A stretch of DNA of 64,000 bases from Lysinibacillus sp. G4S2 (GCF_030348505.1 NZ_JAUCFJ010000002.1:5212001-5276000); one strand, 5' to 3'; counted from the first letter of the stretch, positions 44,087 through 54,210 are shown. Notes: generated from the sequence alone by a model not told the origin. Numbers and translations are program-made.

Positions 44087-44127
44087 AAAGCAACCTATCA
44101 AGTTTTCAAATTGATAGGCTGCCCTTT
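44087..44127. terminator. Bidirectional terminator between the DAC gene and tnsC
   Basis: AAAGCAACCTATCAA / TTGATAGGCTGCCCTTT hairpin between convergent genes, with A/T-rich flanks on both sides. Confidence 0.75.
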
Positions 44128-44131
44128 GTTT

Positions 44132-45802
44132 TTAATAAAATTCTTTCAATGGACTTTTAATAAAATTTTCTTTTTCTAATAATTCATAAATATGTTCATT
44201 ATTATTACGCGTTTTATCAAGTAAATTTAATAATTTCAAATTTAGATGACTCTTACATAAGCTAGTCTTTTTATTTACCCTATTTTTCTTTAATTCAATT
44301 AATTTTTCAATTACTTGCAACTTAAGATCATTATAATCATTTTCTAAACTATTAGCCTGAATAACTTTTTTTACAATATCATAAATTACTTTTTGATCAA
44401 AATCTTGAAATGCCCCTAAATAACCGATGTCGACTATCAGATTTTCTTTTATATCACGTCTTCTAAAGGCTATAGTATTTTCGCGTTCTTTCATTGCTTT
44501 CTTAATTTGTCCTTCGTAAGCCGTATTTTGCTTGTGATTCTGCATCAACTCATCCAAATTAATCATAATATCCTCATACTTAAACATCGCAGCAAAATCA
44601 TTATTACGAATAGCATTCAACATTGGCTGGATTATTTTCATATCCTTCTTCGCTGTTTGTTTCAACACTTTAGTCGTAATAATTTCATCTTCATTACTCT
44701 CATCAAATAACGCTCGTTCCTGTGCAAGAATGAATAAATTTACTGCTACTGAAGTGATTCCTTGGCATTCTTCGTAAAAAGCTTTCTTAACCTCGCCTGT
44801 TAGCTCAGAACGACTTTTAAGGCATTGCAACTCCCAAAGTGTTTCTAAAAAGAACTCCCATTCCTCACTATCTTCAGCCATACGATCCCATATAATTGCT
44901 CCATCACTTGCTGCACGGCGAGCTTGTCTAAAGTTACCTTTAAACAGCTGCTGTGCTTTGGACGTACCAATCAAAACAGTTGGAATACCTACTGTGTTGG
45001 ATAAAGTTACAAAGAAATTCAGCATTTCCTCTTGGTCATTCTTTGCATGTAGTAAATGCTGAATTTCATCGATGACAAGTACACCAATACCGTACATACT
45101 CGCTAATGAAGTCATATGCAACAGCATTGTTGATGTAACACGATTTAAGTAACCAAATTTCTCTAAGTAACGTGTGCCTAGTAAGTCATCAATGGCTTTA
45201 AAAAAGCTTTTACATAGCGTTGAAAGACTACCGTCATATGGACAATCAATCTTAAGCCAAACAATTTGTGTACGATTAAATGGCTGCTGTTCGTATACCT
45301 CATGCTTTATCACTTGAGGATACATTAATAGCAAACGTTCAATTGCCGTTGTTTTACCAATGCCTGAGATGCCTATAATAGATAAACTATCTGCTGTTGA
45401 GCGAATGTGATTTAACCGCTCATCGATATATTTGTGAGCTTCTTCCTCATCTTCCCGTAATTCATGTAGAATTCGAATTTTTTCAAAATACGTTTTTTTT
45501 AAAGGATTTCTAGCTAAATAGCCACGACGAATCAATGTTGATAGCCGACGCTCTACTTCAAAATGAATCGGTAAGGGCTGAATAAAGTTTTTCACTCGCT
45601 TTAATACATGATAACGAATATTAGTTTCACTCTGCTTATCTTGCTCGCTAATGCGTGGTGTCACTATAAAACGGTCCAGAACATCATCTTCACTTAAAAT
45701 CGGTGGAAGAGCTTCGATAAAAGGATTTTGAGCGTATTCGGTAAGCATTTGTGGCTTATAGTTAGCTTCTTCCATATCACCCTTTAAGACGACATTATTC
45801 AT
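44132..45802 (-). CDS. tnsC: Tn7-like AAA ATPase regulator TnsC
   Basis: An AAA+ ATPase of about 556 residues that links target selectors (TnsD, TnsE) to the TnsAB transposase. Walker A is LSIIGISGIGKTTAIERLL, Walker B GVLVIDEIQHLL, and sensor I LIGTSKAQQLFKG. The C-terminal tail is long and charged. The start at ATG 45802 overlaps the tnsB stop by 8 nt, with GAGGA upstream; an in-frame ATG at 45820 would add six residues. Length is similar to Tn7 TnsC (555). Confidence 0.92.
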   Translation of the reverse strand: MNNVVLKGDMEEANYKPQMLTEYAQNPFIEALPPILSEDDVLDRFIVTPRISEQDKQSETNIRYHVLKRVKNFIQPLPIHFEVERRLSTLIRRGYLARNPLKKTYFEKIRILHELREDEEEAHKYIDERLNHIRSTADSLSIIGISGIGKTTAIERLLLMYPQVIKHEVYEQQPFNRTQIVWLKIDCPYDGSLSTLCKSFFKAIDDLLGTRYLEKFGYLNRVTSTMLLHMTSLASMYGIGVLVIDEIQHLLHAKNDQEEMLNFFVTLSNTVGIPTVLIGTSKAQQLFKGNFRQARRAASDGAIIWDRMAEDSEEWEFFLETLWELQCLKSRSELTGEVKKAFYEECQGITSVAVNLFILAQERALFDESNEDEIITTKVLKQTAKKDMKIIQPMLNAIRNNDFAAMFKYEDIMINLDELMQNHKQNTAYEGQIKKAMKERENTIAFRRRDIKENLIVDIGYLGAFQDFDQKVIYDIVKKVIQANSLENDYNDLKLQVIEKLIELKKNRVNKKTSLCKSHLNLKLLNLLDKTRNNNEHIYELLEKENFIKSPLKEFY

Positions 45803-47957
45803 CTTTCCCAAATTCCTCATCTCGCTTTCTCTTCAATTTTTCCATAAGACGTGAAGACGATTTCTTTTCTGGTTGTTGTTCTGATGTTGCTCTCGATGCA
45901 AAATCTATAATTTCTGTTGGTTGCTCAGCTACAGTGAGTGTAGAAGATAAATCAAATTTCTCTTCTTCACGATTCGCTTGTTTTTCATTGGCTTTATTAT
46001 CACGAATTGCTGCTAGCTTTTCTTTTTTACTTGTTGGTTGATGTAGTGCCTTTTTCTTCTTTTGCTCTGCTGCTTTAATAATTTGATCCATCATCGTATC
46101 AGTATTAATTCTTAGCTGCACTTGCTTAGAGCGTTCCTCTTCTTCTAATTCAGTTCTTAGTTGTTGCTGAAAAACAATTTCCTCTAAAAAGTCCATTTTG
46201 TATTGCTGGCTAGGCTCTAATAAAATGCACGTTTCATAATCCATTCCGTTATCATTCGGGATATAAATTTTTTCTAAATGGCGTGGATCATACACAATGT
46301 CGATGCTTTTATTTTTCAGCTTGGCATACCATTGTTCTTCGATTGCTCGCTTTGAGCCGTATAATAAATTTTTAAACTTGATTCCTGCTCGTGAAATTGT
46401 CGCTCTACCACGTGGCAACACATTTAAACGTAAAATATCCCTATCTATTGTACGAAGACGACCCTTCCGATTTTGAATACCCCAGTTCCATAAATTCGTA
46501 GGAGTTGGCACAATGCCATCTGTAATCATCGCTTTTTCCATTGGATATTTATCAATGATTTTATGGTTATGCTGCAGCATCATCGTAATGATTAATGCTG
46601 TAAACTCTTTTAAATTCAGCGTCGCGTCGAGCCTATAATCTCTATCTCCACGCTCTCGGTATTCTTTTTGAATAGCACCAGGTGCTTTTTGTTTTAATTT
46701 ACCATTAATCGTACGGAATTTGCGCTCAACGATACCTTTTAAATCTCCTCGATAAGCTGTTGTATTTTCAATTTTGATATTTAGATTATTAATAAGACCA
46801 GCTACTGCATAACCTTCAAATTCGCCTCGATCTGCAATAATAATTTCGGGTAAATGGTAGGTCGGCCATTGTTCTTCTGTAATATCTATTCCGTATTGCT
46901 CACAAAATTCAACCTTATTAGCAACCATATTGTCTAAAGCCATCATTGCTCCTAGCCAAGACGGCCCTTCCAATCCTACATATATCCCTGTGACGATACG
47001 TGAATATACGTCAATAATTGCATAAACAACAGGTCGACCAATAATTCGATTTACATCAAAAGAGCTAACTAAATAAATATCTGCAATCGTTGCATCGACT
47101 TGAAAACGTGTTCCAGGTCCATTCGTTTCTATTTTGGAATTACTTAAAATTGGGCGGTGTTTTAACTCATATTCCTTTACACTTTTACGAAATTCTATGT
47201 CTTTCTTATTGTCTTCAAGCTTTTTGAACCAATAGTAAAATTGATGATATGACGGAATACGATTCGATTCCCAAATTCGATATTGAATCTCTCCATTTTC
47301 TTTGTAACGATCTGAATAAAAGTCTCGCAAAATAAAATGATACACATCTTTTAAAGAATAGTTATTAGCTTTGCGATAATATTTATTAATAGCGTGTTCA
47401 AACTGAGTCTTAATCTCATCTGTAATATTAATGCCACTTCGATATTCACCATTTATGGTTACTCTACGTGGACGACCAATTTTTTCATTAGTAAGCTTTT
47501 TAATTTTCCCACGACCACCTGAGTTTGCATAATCGGGTAACATAGCATTTTTGTTCATTCCACGCTGCCAATAGCGACTTAGCAATTTTTTTATCTTTGT
47601 TTTTCCTAGCCCACTCTCAACCGCAATCTCTAATATTTTTGCTTCACGTCCCTTTTTCTTTAACAGCTCTTTCATATTAGGGAGGATTAAATTTTCTACA
47701 GTTACCCAGTCCTCATCTCGTTTGCTAATTTGAACAGACGTTAATTCATCATCTGGGATTGCTTTTGCAAAAGGATCGCTTATTCTCAATAATTCACCTT
47801 GCTCAAGCTCTATCTCTAAATGGCTATATAGCTCTCTTTTAGGCATAGCGCTCGTTGTATCAATATTAACTACATAGGCGTATGATTCTTCAATTTCAAT
47901 AATACGAATGCGTTGTGAATCTGCTGTATATTGAAGTACTTGATTAATATAAATCAT
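45795..47957 (-). CDS. tnsB: Tn7-like transposase TnsB (DDE)
   Basis: A 720-residue DDE integrase that binds the end repeats and joins the 3' ends to the target. Catalytic residues: Asp in RFQVDATIADIYLV, Asp in IIIADRGEFEGYAV, Glu in LKGIVERKFRTINGKLKQKA. N-terminal winged-helix DNA-binding domains precede the core; a C-terminal Lys/Glu-rich tail (about 620-720) fits the TnsC-binding region. It overlaps tnsA by 4 nt and tnsC by 8 nt. Confidence 0.94.
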   Translation of the reverse strand: MIYINQVLQYTADSQRIRIIEIEESYAYVVNIDTTSAMPKRELYSHLEIELEQGELLRISDPFAKAIPDDELTSVQISKRDEDWVTVENLILPNMKELLKKKGREAKILEIAVESGLGKTKIKKLLSRYWQRGMNKNAMLPDYANSGGRGKIKKLTNEKIGRPRRVTINGEYRSGINITDEIKTQFEHAINKYYRKANNYSLKDVYHFILRDFYSDRYKENGEIQYRIWESNRIPSYHQFYYWFKKLEDNKKDIEFRKSVKEYELKHRPILSNSKIETNGPGTRFQVDATIADIYLVSSFDVNRIIGRPVVYAIIDVYSRIVTGIYVGLEGPSWLGAMMALDNMVANKVEFCEQYGIDITEEQWPTYHLPEIIIADRGEFEGYAVAGLINNLNIKIENTTAYRGDLKGIVERKFRTINGKLKQKAPGAIQKEYRERGDRDYRLDATLNLKEFTALIITMMLQHNHKIIDKYPMEKAMITDGIVPTPTNLWNWGIQNRKGRLRTIDRDILRLNVLPRGRATISRAGIKFKNLLYGSKRAIEEQWYAKLKNKSIDIVYDPRHLEKIYIPNDNGMDYETCILLEPSQQYKMDFLEEIVFQQQLRTELEEEERSKQVQLRINTDTMMDQIIKAAEQKKKKALHQPTSKKEKLAAIRDNKANEKQANREEEKFDLSSTLTVAEQPTEIIDFASRATSEQQPEKKSSSRLMEKLKRKRDEEFGKDE

Positions 47958-48793
47958 CCGTATCTCACCTTCTTCAACATGCTTTCATCAATTGATTGAA
48001 TAACAACTATTTGTTCCACGTTTAACGGCTCTAACATATCTACCCGAATGATTTTCTGTGCCAGTAAATGATAAAATAGCGTCATACCACTTCCTAAAGG
48101 CATATGTGTCTCTTTATCAAATAAATTTGTAACTTCTCTAAGGCTTTTGCTTTCACATAATATTCTCTGTAACAGTGCCATTGCTAAATCTTCAATATGT
48201 TGTCGGTTCACATTTTGAAAAGCATCATATTGTTGAATATCATAATAATCATGAATATAGCTAATATTCCGAGCCATTTCTTTAGGAATCTCCAACTCTG
48301 TTACAATGCCCCAAACAATTTGCCTTCGCTCCCAATAAACTCGTTCAATCTCAAACTTTTCAATAACTCGTTGTTTTAGTAGCTCATCTTTCATTTTTAT
48401 TGTTCGTGCAAGCTCTACTAACCCATTTCCTTTTTCTACCGTTAATAAAAAATCCGTTGTCATTACAACTGGCTCATTCGTTTTAGGGTCTGTAGGATGT
48501 TTTAGACCTAATTCATCAGCAATGACAATTGTTTCTTCCAACGGCAATAAAGGAAATTGTTCTCGAATATCAACGACAAAATCCGAATATTCAATTAAAT
48601 AAAAGTAGTTTCGTTCCAAATCTGATAAAAATTCGTGCTGCCTTTTCGTTTTAATACCTTTTAAACGAGTGGATCTTCCCAATGAGGAAACATCTTGAAT
48701 ATTTAACCACGGTTTATAATCGGCACCAATTCCCGAGCCACGACCTTCTTTAATCCACTTTTCAACTTTAGATGTTCTAGTTCTTTTAGACAT
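47954..48793 (-). CDS. tnsA: Tn7-like endonuclease TnsA
   Basis: A restriction-endonuclease-fold protein of about 279 residues that cuts the 5' ends of the transposon, giving cut-and-paste movement. Candidate active-site residues (numbered from GTG 48802): Glu63 in FLSDLERNYF, Asp117 in VMTTDFLLTV and Lys136 in ARTIKMKDEL, the last aligning with the QVKPAADL segment of Tn7 TnsA. The C-terminus (IEKFEIERVYWERR onward) is the TnsC-interacting helical part. The ATG at 48793 with GGGGTG upstream is preferred. First gene of tnsABC, next to the right end. Confidence 0.92.
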   Translation of the reverse strand: MSKRTRTSKVEKWIKEGRGSGIGADYKPWLNIQDVSSLGRSTRLKGIKTKRQHEFLSDLERNYFYLIEYSDFVVDIREQFPLLPLEETIVIADELGLKHPTDPKTNEPVVMTTDFLLTVEKGNGLVELARTIKMKDELLKQRVIEKFEIERVYWERRQIVWGIVTELEIPKEMARNISYIHDYYDIQQYDAFQNVNRQHIEDLAMALLQRILCESKSLREVTNLFDKETHMPLGSGMTLFYHLLAQKIIRVDMLEPLNVEQIVVIQSIDESMLKKVRYG

Positions 48794-48835
48794 AAAAAAC
48801 ACCCCTTTGGCTAAATAATAACCAAAGGGGTAAAG

Positions 48836-48921
48836 CTTCGCAACTTTTTTACAATCATCGCGACTTTATTTTAAACGTCGCATCTTTTTTATAAACATCG
48901 CGACTTTATTTCAATTCTACA
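48836..48921 (-). repeat. Right end of the Tn7-like element, four contiguous TnsB-type sites
   Basis: On the minus strand from the terminal TGT (48921): GAAATAAAGTCGCGATG, TATAAAAAAGATGCGACG, AAAATAAAGTCGCGATG and TGTAAAAAAGTTGCGAAG, in a period of about 20 bp. The repeats also lie over the region where tnsA must be transcribed, so TnsB binding could repress tnsABC. Confidence 0.9.
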
Positions 48922-48926
48922 ATCTT
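48922..48926. repeat. 5-bp target site duplication of the Tn7-like element (right)
   Basis: ATCTT, partner of 32361-32365, 20 bp from the glmS stop codon. Confidence 0.85.
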
Positions 48927-48945
48927 TTTTATACATTCTCATCAC

Positions 48946-50748
48946 TTACTCAACAGTCACTGATTTAGCCAAGTTACGTGGTTTATCTACATCACAGCGG
49001 CGGTGTAGTGCTGCGTAATAGCTGATTAATTGTAATGGCACTACAGATACAAGTGGTGTTAGTAATTCATGTACATGAGGGATTACTAAACGGTCACCGT
49101 CTTCGTCTACGCCAGCCATTGCGATAATGCATGGGTATGCTCCACGTGCAGCTACCTCTTTGACGTTACCACGGATGTTTAAGCCTACTGCTGCTTGTGT
49201 TACAAGAGCAAACACTGGTGTACCTTCTTCGATTAAGGCAATCGTACCGTGTTTTAATTCGCCCCCTGCAAAACCTTCTGCTTGGATGTAAGAGATTTCT
49301 TTTAGCTTTAAAGCACCTTCAAGGCTTACATAGAAGTCTATGTTACGGCCGATGAAGAATGCGTTGCGTGCGATTTTTAAGTAGTCCTCTGCGATATCCT
49401 CTAATACATCTTTTGAATCGATAATTGTTTGAATACCGTTTGCCGCAATCGCAAGCTCTTGTTTTAAATCGAATTCTAAGCCTTTGCCATTAGCTTTCGC
49501 AGTTACATATGCTGCTAGAGCAAGTACAGCTACCTGTGCTACATACGCTTTTGTTGAAGCTACTGCAATTTCTGGACCTGCATGTAATAAAAGCGTATGA
49601 TCCGCTTCACGTGATAGTGTAGAGCCAGGTACATTTGTCACTGTTAACGTTGGGTAGCCAAGCTCTTTAATTTTTACAAGTACTTGACGGCTATCTGCTG
49701 TTTCACCTGATTGTGTAATAAAGATGAACAATGGTTTTTCTGATAGTAATGGCATATTGTAGCCGAATTCACTTGAAATATGAACTTCTACTGGGATACC
49801 GGCCATTTTTTCAAAATATTCCTTACCGATTAAGCCTGCATGATAGCTTGTGCCGGCTGCAATAATGTATAGGCGGTCTGCTGCTTGTAACGCTTCTAAA
49901 ATATTAGCGTCGATTGTCAATTCGCCATTTTCGCCTTCGTATGCTTGAATAATTTTACGAATAACTGTTGGCTGTTCATCCATTTCTTTAAGCATATAGT
50001 GAGGGTAAGTACCTTTTTCAATATCGCTCATATCAAGCTCTGCTGTATATGGTGCACGCTCTACTACTGTACCGTCTATTTTCGTAATTTCAACTTTAGC
50101 TTTGTGTACGATTACGACCTCTTTATCGTGTAATTCCACATATTGATCTGTTACTTGTAGCATCGCCATCGCATCTGAAGCTACAACATTGAAGCCATCA
50201 CCAACACCTACTAAAAGTGGTGATTTGTTTTTCGCAACGAAAATTGTGTCAGCCTCTTCTGCATCTAAAAGAGCTAATGCGTAAGAGCCGTGTAATAAAG
50301 ATAAAGTTTTGCGGAACGCCTCAGCTGTGCTTAGACCTTCTTTCACAAATAGCTCTACTAATTGCACGATAACCTCTGTATCTGTATCAGATTTCATCGG
50401 AATGCCTTTTAAATAAGTTTTTTGTAATAAATGATAGTTTTCAATAACACCATTATGCACTAGCGTAAAACGTCCTGATGTACTTTGATGAGGGTGCGCA
50501 TTTAAACGGTTTGGCACACCATGAGTTGCCCAACGTGTATGACCAATACCAATTTTAGCAGCAACGTCTTCGTCTACAGCTTCACGTAAATCTGCAATAC
50601 GTCCTTTTTCTTTGAAGACTGTTACACCTTCTTCATTGCGTACTGCAATACCCGCTGAGTCATAGCCACGGTATTCTAGTTTCTCTAAACCTTTTAATAA
50701 AATTTCCTTTGCATCTGATTCACCAATATATCCTACAATTCCACACAT
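48946..50748 (-). CDS. glmS: Glutamine--fructose-6-phosphate aminotransferase GlmS
   Basis: A 600-residue enzyme making glucosamine-6-phosphate from fructose-6-phosphate and glutamine, the entry step to UDP-GlcNAc for cell wall synthesis. The N-terminal glutaminase starts [15 protein letters not shown] with the nucleophile Cys right after Met; two SIS sugar-isomerase domains follow, and the end [13 protein letters not shown] is the strongly conserved Tn7 target. The start at 50748 has GGAGG upstream and leaves Cys at position 2; a longer frame to 50775 would bury it. Controlled by the leader ribozyme and followed by the Tn7-like element. Confidence 0.97.
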   Translation of the reverse strand: MCGIVGYIGESDAKEILLKGLEKLEYRGYDSAGIAVRNEEGVTVFKEKGRIADLREAVDEDVAAKIGIGHTRWATHGVPNRLNAHPHQSTSGRFTLVHNGVIENYHLLQKTYLKGIPMKSDTDTEVIVQLVELFVKEGLSTAEAFRKTLSLLHGSYALALLDAEEADTIFVAKNKSPLLVGVGDGFNVVASDAMAMLQVTDQYVELHDKEVVIVHKAKVEITKIDGTVVERAPYTAELDMSDIEKGTYPHYMLKEMDEQPTVIRKIIQAYEGENGELTIDANILEALQAADRLYIIAAGTSYHAGLIGKEYFEKMAGIPVEVHISSEFGYNMPLLSEKPLFIFITQSGETADSRQVLVKIKELGYPTLTVTNVPGSTLSREADHTLLLHAGPEIAVASTKAYVAQVAVLALAAYVTAKANGKGLEFDLKQELAIAANGIQTIIDSKDVLEDIAEDYLKIARNAFFIGRNIDFYVSLEGALKLKEISYIQAEGFAGGELKHGTIALIEEGTPVFALVTQAAVGLNIRGNVKEVAARGAYPCIIAMAGVDEDGDRLVIPHVHELLTPLVSVVPLQLISYYAALHRRCDVDKPRNLAKSVTVE

Positions 50749-50936
50749 AAATTTCTTATCCTCCGATATTGTCAATTTGACGCAATGACAAATTTGACCT
50801 CTACCTATCGAATTTTTTTATGAATGTAAAAGCCATGCTTAATTTTTTAATAAAATAAGCATACAAATACATGCACATTATCAACATTCAGCCGTCTGAA
50901 TAGTTATCGTTCGATACGAGAGGTTTCTCTATTTAT

Positions 50937-51116
50937 CTATTGCTTTAACTATACCTTCTCCATTTTCTGTACATTCAATCACTCAAATGCTTTCAAAATG
51001 AAAAGTGACAATCGGGTATGTCGATCGGGAGGCATCCGCCGAATTTTCGATAAACCTCCACCTCGTCTGCTGAAGATACTTTCGTCCAATTTCTTCAGCT
51101 CAGGCGCTATAATTGT
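50937..51116 (-). promoter_or_regulatory. glmS ribozyme/riboswitch
   Basis: On the minus strand, ATTATAGCGCCTGAGCTGAA begins the ribozyme (cleavage expected before GCGCC, about 51108), followed by the conserved core blocks AGACGAGGTGGAGGTTTATC, GAAAATTCGGCGGATGCCTC and CCGATC. This matches the Firmicute glmS ribozyme, which self-cleaves when glucosamine-6-phosphate binds and so lowers glmS expression. The 3' boundary (P3/P4 region) is estimated. Confidence 0.93.
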
Positions 51117-51439
51117 TTTCCGCTTTTGCGCTTTCTTCCTTCCCTCCTTATGCGCTCGTTAAATGATAAGGTCGGACCTCATCTTCAACTTCACTATCAT
51201 ACTCAATCATATGCTATACGTCAAATTTTCGTTATAAAAAACACCTACTTATCCTCCTTTTTAGTGACAAAATGTAGACAAACATCTGCTATAAAACAAC
51301 AATTGGAAATTCCTATTAAAAATATGATGCTAAGTCTCTGCGCTCTAGCAATCTTTTTCTCTTAGAAGGAAATAAAATTCGCCAGTAACTTTGAGGAATC
51401 TGAGGATTTAAATGATGCTTTCAGCAGTATTACGAAACT

Positions 51440-51583
51440 CGTAATCCCGCAGATTTTGAGGCGATTGGTGGATTCCTGTTTTTAGGATTAAGTATCGGGG
51501 GATTAATTGGCTTTCTAACAGGTGGTGGCTATGAAGCATTTACACTGTTATTGGACTTGGGCAAACTACCAATGCCATTATAG
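51440..51583 (+). pseudogene. Possible remnant of a small membrane-protein gene
   Basis: An open stretch without a start codon reads FEAIGGFLFLGLSIGGLIGF then LTGGGYEAFTLLLDL and a stop: a hydrophobic helix with Gly-rich pattern. No ribosome site or full ORF exists, so it is probably the tail of a decayed gene. Nothing else is visible between the ribozyme and 51625. Confidence 0.35.
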
Positions 51584-51625
51584 CGTTAAAAAGAAGTAGG
51601 GTTGTTGTAATAAAATTTAGTACTT

Positions 51626-51655
51626 AAAGGCACAGGTAAATTCGCTTGTGCCTTT
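51626..51655. terminator. Intrinsic terminator of the PfpI-family gene
   Basis: AAAGGCACA / TGTGCCTTT with T-rich flank, directly after the stop codon of the minus-strand gene. Confidence 0.8.
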
Positions 51656-51660
51656 TATGA

Positions 51661-52182
51661 TTAATCTTCTTTACTTTCCAATAATTTTACGATTTCTCGA
51701 TTAAATGCCGGCAGATCCTCCGGTGTACGACTCGTTACTAATTGTTTTTGGCAAACAAATACTTCCTCGTCATGGAATATCGCACCCGCATTTTCTAAAT
51801 CTACTCGAATCGATTTGTAGCCCGTTGTGTCTCGACCATTTAATGTTTTTGCTGTAATGAGGAGTTGAGGTCCATGACAAATAGCAAAGGTCGGTTTCAT
51901 ATCATCCATAAATTCCTTTACAAATGCCACAATACGATCATCAACGCGTAATACATCCGGAGAAAAACCACCTGGGATGAACAAGGCATCGAATTCAGAA
52001 GCCGTTACCTCATCGATAGCTTTATCAATTTTTACCTTCTCTCCATGTTTACCCTCTACCTCAATGCCAGCTGTCGTATCAATCGTAATTAGTTCATGAC
52101 CTGCCGCTTCTAATGCTCCCTTTGGACTCGTAAATTCAGCGTCCTCAAACATATTAGTAATCACTGTAGCAATTTTAGCCAT
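51661..52182 (-). CDS. DJ-1/PfpI family protein (YfkM-like)
   Basis: A 173-residue class I glutamine-amidotransferase-like protein of the DJ-1/PfpI group. The nucleophile elbow is FAICHGPQLLI (Cys about residue 100) and FIPGGFSPDVLR is the second conserved loop. Related Bacillus general stress proteins such as YfkM are proposed to act as deglycases or proteases; which applies here is unknown. Monocistronic with its own terminator. Confidence 0.9.
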   Translation of the reverse strand: MAKIATVITNMFEDAEFTSPKGALEAAGHELITIDTTAGIEVEGKHGEKVKIDKAIDEVTASEFDALFIPGGFSPDVLRVDDRIVAFVKEFMDDMKPTFAICHGPQLLITAKTLNGRDTTGYKSIRVDLENAGAIFHDEEVFVCQKQLVTSRTPEDLPAFNREIVKLLESKED

Positions 52183-52286
52183 TACAATACAACTCCTTGT
52201 TAATGTGACTCTATACTAATGTTCCCATTCTCTTCAAAAACATTCATTTCGTCGGCGAGCTTTCAATACTTCCAAGCACAAAGGCA

Positions 52287-52370
52287 TTCTATCCGTCACT
52301 TTTGCTTTTCTATCCATCATTTCGATAGTTCTATCCACAACTTTCGCTTTTCTATCCATCACTTTCTTGT
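52287..52370. repeat. Four tandem 21-bp repeats
   Basis: Units at 52287, 52308, 52329 and 52350, each starting TTCTATCC and mostly continuing with RTCACTTTCGCTT. The minus strand could read them as a heptapeptide pattern (MDRKAKV, VDRTIEM, MDRKAKV, TDRMPLC), but no convincing start or ribosome site was found. Confidence 0.75.
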
Positions 52371-52433
52371 GCCTAATAAAAAAACCCGACTTCCTATTAA
52401 AGGAAATCGAGTTAATCAATATCGCCTTGGCGT

Positions 52434-52535
52434 AATTGTTGCTGTCGCTTCGCTTTCGCGCAGACAAACAATGTGTCCGGAGGCTTTATCTTCATTCAGT
52501 AGGCGTTTATCACCAACGGAATGAAGATAAACTGT
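52434..52535. repeat. Dispersed repeats: family A core and family B palindrome
   Basis: GCTGTCGCTTCGCTTTCGCG (family A core) is followed by TGTCCGGAGGCTTTATCTTC and the palindrome TTTATCTTCATTC / GAATGAAGATAAA (family B). The palindrome ends at the glmM stop and may serve as its terminator. Confidence 0.7.
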
Positions 52536-53888
52536 TTATTCTGTTAAACCCATTTCAGCACGGACAACATCTGCAATTCGCTCTACGTAACGCTCGCAGT
52601 CTGCCTCTGTAGCCGCTTCCACCATTACTCGTACAAGTGGCTCTGTACCAGAAGGACGCACTAGAACGCGACCGTTACCAGCCATCTCTGCTTCTACCTC
52701 AGCAATCACTGCAGCAACCTTTTCATTCTCCGTCACGGCATGCTTGTCTGTTACACGTACGTTGACTAAACGTTGTGGGAAAATTTTCATTTCAGATGCA
52801 AGCTCTGACAGCTTTTTGCCTGTAGCTTTCATAATGTTGACAAGCTGAATACCTGTTAATAAGCCGTCACCAGTTGTATTAAAGTCTAGGAAAACAATAT
52901 GACCTGATTGCTCGCCACCTAAATTATAATCATTAGCACGCATTTCTTCTACGACATAACGATCACCTACAGCTGTTTGTACACTATGCATATCATTATC
53001 TTCAACAGCTTTGTAGAAGCCCATATTACTCATAACAGTCGACACGATTGTTTGCTTTTTCAAACGACCAACTATATTCAAATGCTTCCCAATGATGAAC
53101 ATAATTTGGTCACCATCAACAATGGTACCTTTTTCATCTACTGCGATTAAACGGTCACCATCGCCATCGAATGCTAAGCCAACATGAGCACCCTTTTCTG
53201 TAACAAATTTAGCTAAGCCCTCTGGATGTGTTGAACCAACACCGTCATTAATATTTAAACCTGTTGGTGAGGCACCCATCGTTGAAATATCAGCTTCTAA
53301 ATCTGCAAATAGATGTGTAGCTAGTGAAGACGTAGCACCATGTGCACAATCTAATGCTACATGGATACCATCAAATTCTTCATCCACTGTTTGTTTTAAG
53401 TATTGAATATATTTTTGTCCACCTTCGAAGTAGTCGCTTACAGATCCTAAATCTGCCCCGATTGGACGTGGCAATGTATCCTCTTGTGCATCTAGTATCG
53501 CTTCGATTTCAGCTTCTTGCGCATCTGTTAGCTTAAAGCCATCAGGACCGAAAAATTTAATACCATTGTCAGCAACTGGGTTATGTGAAGCTGAAATCAT
53601 GACGCCTGCATCTGCGCTCATAATTCGAGTAAGGTAAGCCACACCTGGTGTAGAAATAACACCAAGACGCATCACCTCTACGCCGATTGATAAAAGACCA
53701 GCTACAAGTGCACCTTCAAGCATTTCGCCTGAAATACGTGTGTCACGACCGATTAAAACCTTTGGACGGTCAGTTGCATCCTTCGTTAAAACATAGCCAC
53801 CTACGCGGCCAAGTTTAAATGCAAACTCCGGTGTTAATTCACTATTCGCGACGCCACGGACGCCATCTGTTCCAAAATATTTACCCAT
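52536..53888 (-). CDS. glmM: Phosphoglucosamine mutase GlmM
   Basis: A 450-residue enzyme converting glucosamine-6-phosphate to glucosamine-1-phosphate for UDP-GlcNAc synthesis. N-terminus [20 protein letters not shown], phosphoserine loop [12 protein letters not shown] (Ser101), Mg-binding DGDGDR, and C-terminal phosphate-binding [12 protein letters not shown]. The start at 53888 has GGAGAG upstream; a frame to 53909 is not supported. Third gene of the usual cdaA-cdaR-glmM group, though a gap of 322 bp (53889-54210, no gene seen) separates it from cdaR. Confidence 0.97.
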   Translation of the reverse strand: MGKYFGTDGVRGVANSELTPEFAFKLGRVGGYVLTKDATDRPKVLIGRDTRISGEMLEGALVAGLLSIGVEVMRLGVISTPGVAYLTRIMSADAGVMISASHNPVADNGIKFFGPDGFKLTDAQEAEIEAILDAQEDTLPRPIGADLGSVSDYFEGGQKYIQYLKQTVDEEFDGIHVALDCAHGATSSLATHLFADLEADISTMGASPTGLNINDGVGSTHPEGLAKFVTEKGAHVGLAFDGDGDRLIAVDEKGTIVDGDQIMFIIGKHLNIVGRLKKQTIVSTVMSNMGFYKAVEDNDMHSVQTAVGDRYVVEEMRANDYNLGGEQSGHIVFLDFNTTGDGLLTGIQLVNIMKATGKKLSELASEMKIFPQRLVNVRVTDKHAVTENEKVAAVIAEVEAEMAGNGRVLVRPSGTEPLVRVMVEAATEADCERYVERIADVVRAEMGLTE

Positions 53889-54210
53889 TTTGATTATTCT
53901 CTCCTTCAATGCAAGACGGAGGTCATGCTTGTCTACACTGACAACTAACTAGACCGCTCATCTGCTTACTTTTGGAAAAGTCTATTTTCGTTCATTTACT
54001 GGTAACTATTAATTATGCCCCTATGCAAATTTTATCCGGCTTGTAATGAGTTACACTTTCTAATCAGCACAGATTAATTTAGCATAGGGTATTTTGATTT
54101 TAGCCTGAGTACTTTGTTTTCGTTAGTGTTTCAAAACCGAAAATGAATACCCTTACCAAAAGAGAACGAAATCTCTACTGAATCAAAATAAAATTATAGT
54201 CAGTTATTGT

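Larger units (their letters stand above)
32366..48921. mobile_element. Tn7-like transposon at attTn7 (16.6 kb, complete tnsABCDE)
   Basis: Bounded by TGTTGGTTTTGAATAAAGTT on the left and, on the minus strand, TGTAGAATTGAAATAAAGTC on the right, with identical flanking ATCTT. The right end lies 25 bp from the glmS stop codon and tnsA is next to it, the standard orientation for Tn7 at attTn7. The right end has four contiguous TnsB-site-like repeats, the left end three spaced ones. It encodes TnsA, B, C, D and E, all intact, and two cargo groups. No cas gene or CRISPR array is inside. Confidence 0.95.

Noticed and set aside
32366..48921. CRISPR-associated transposon (CAST)
   Set aside because: No cas gene, no repeat-spacer array and a long TnsD-type TniQ with zinc region; insertion at the standard glmS site needs no guide.
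48933..48935. Alternative right terminus of the Tn7-like element at the ACA nearer glmS
   Set aside because: It would break the TGT-N8 spacing shared by the other ends and gives flanks TTCTC and ATCTT that do not match, while 48921 gives a perfect 5-bp duplication.
51010..51120. Copy of the family B repeat, from the GGAGGCATCCGCCGAATTTT block
   Set aside because: It is the conserved core of the glmS ribozyme, with the GCGCC start and the GGCGGATGCCTCC helix in place.
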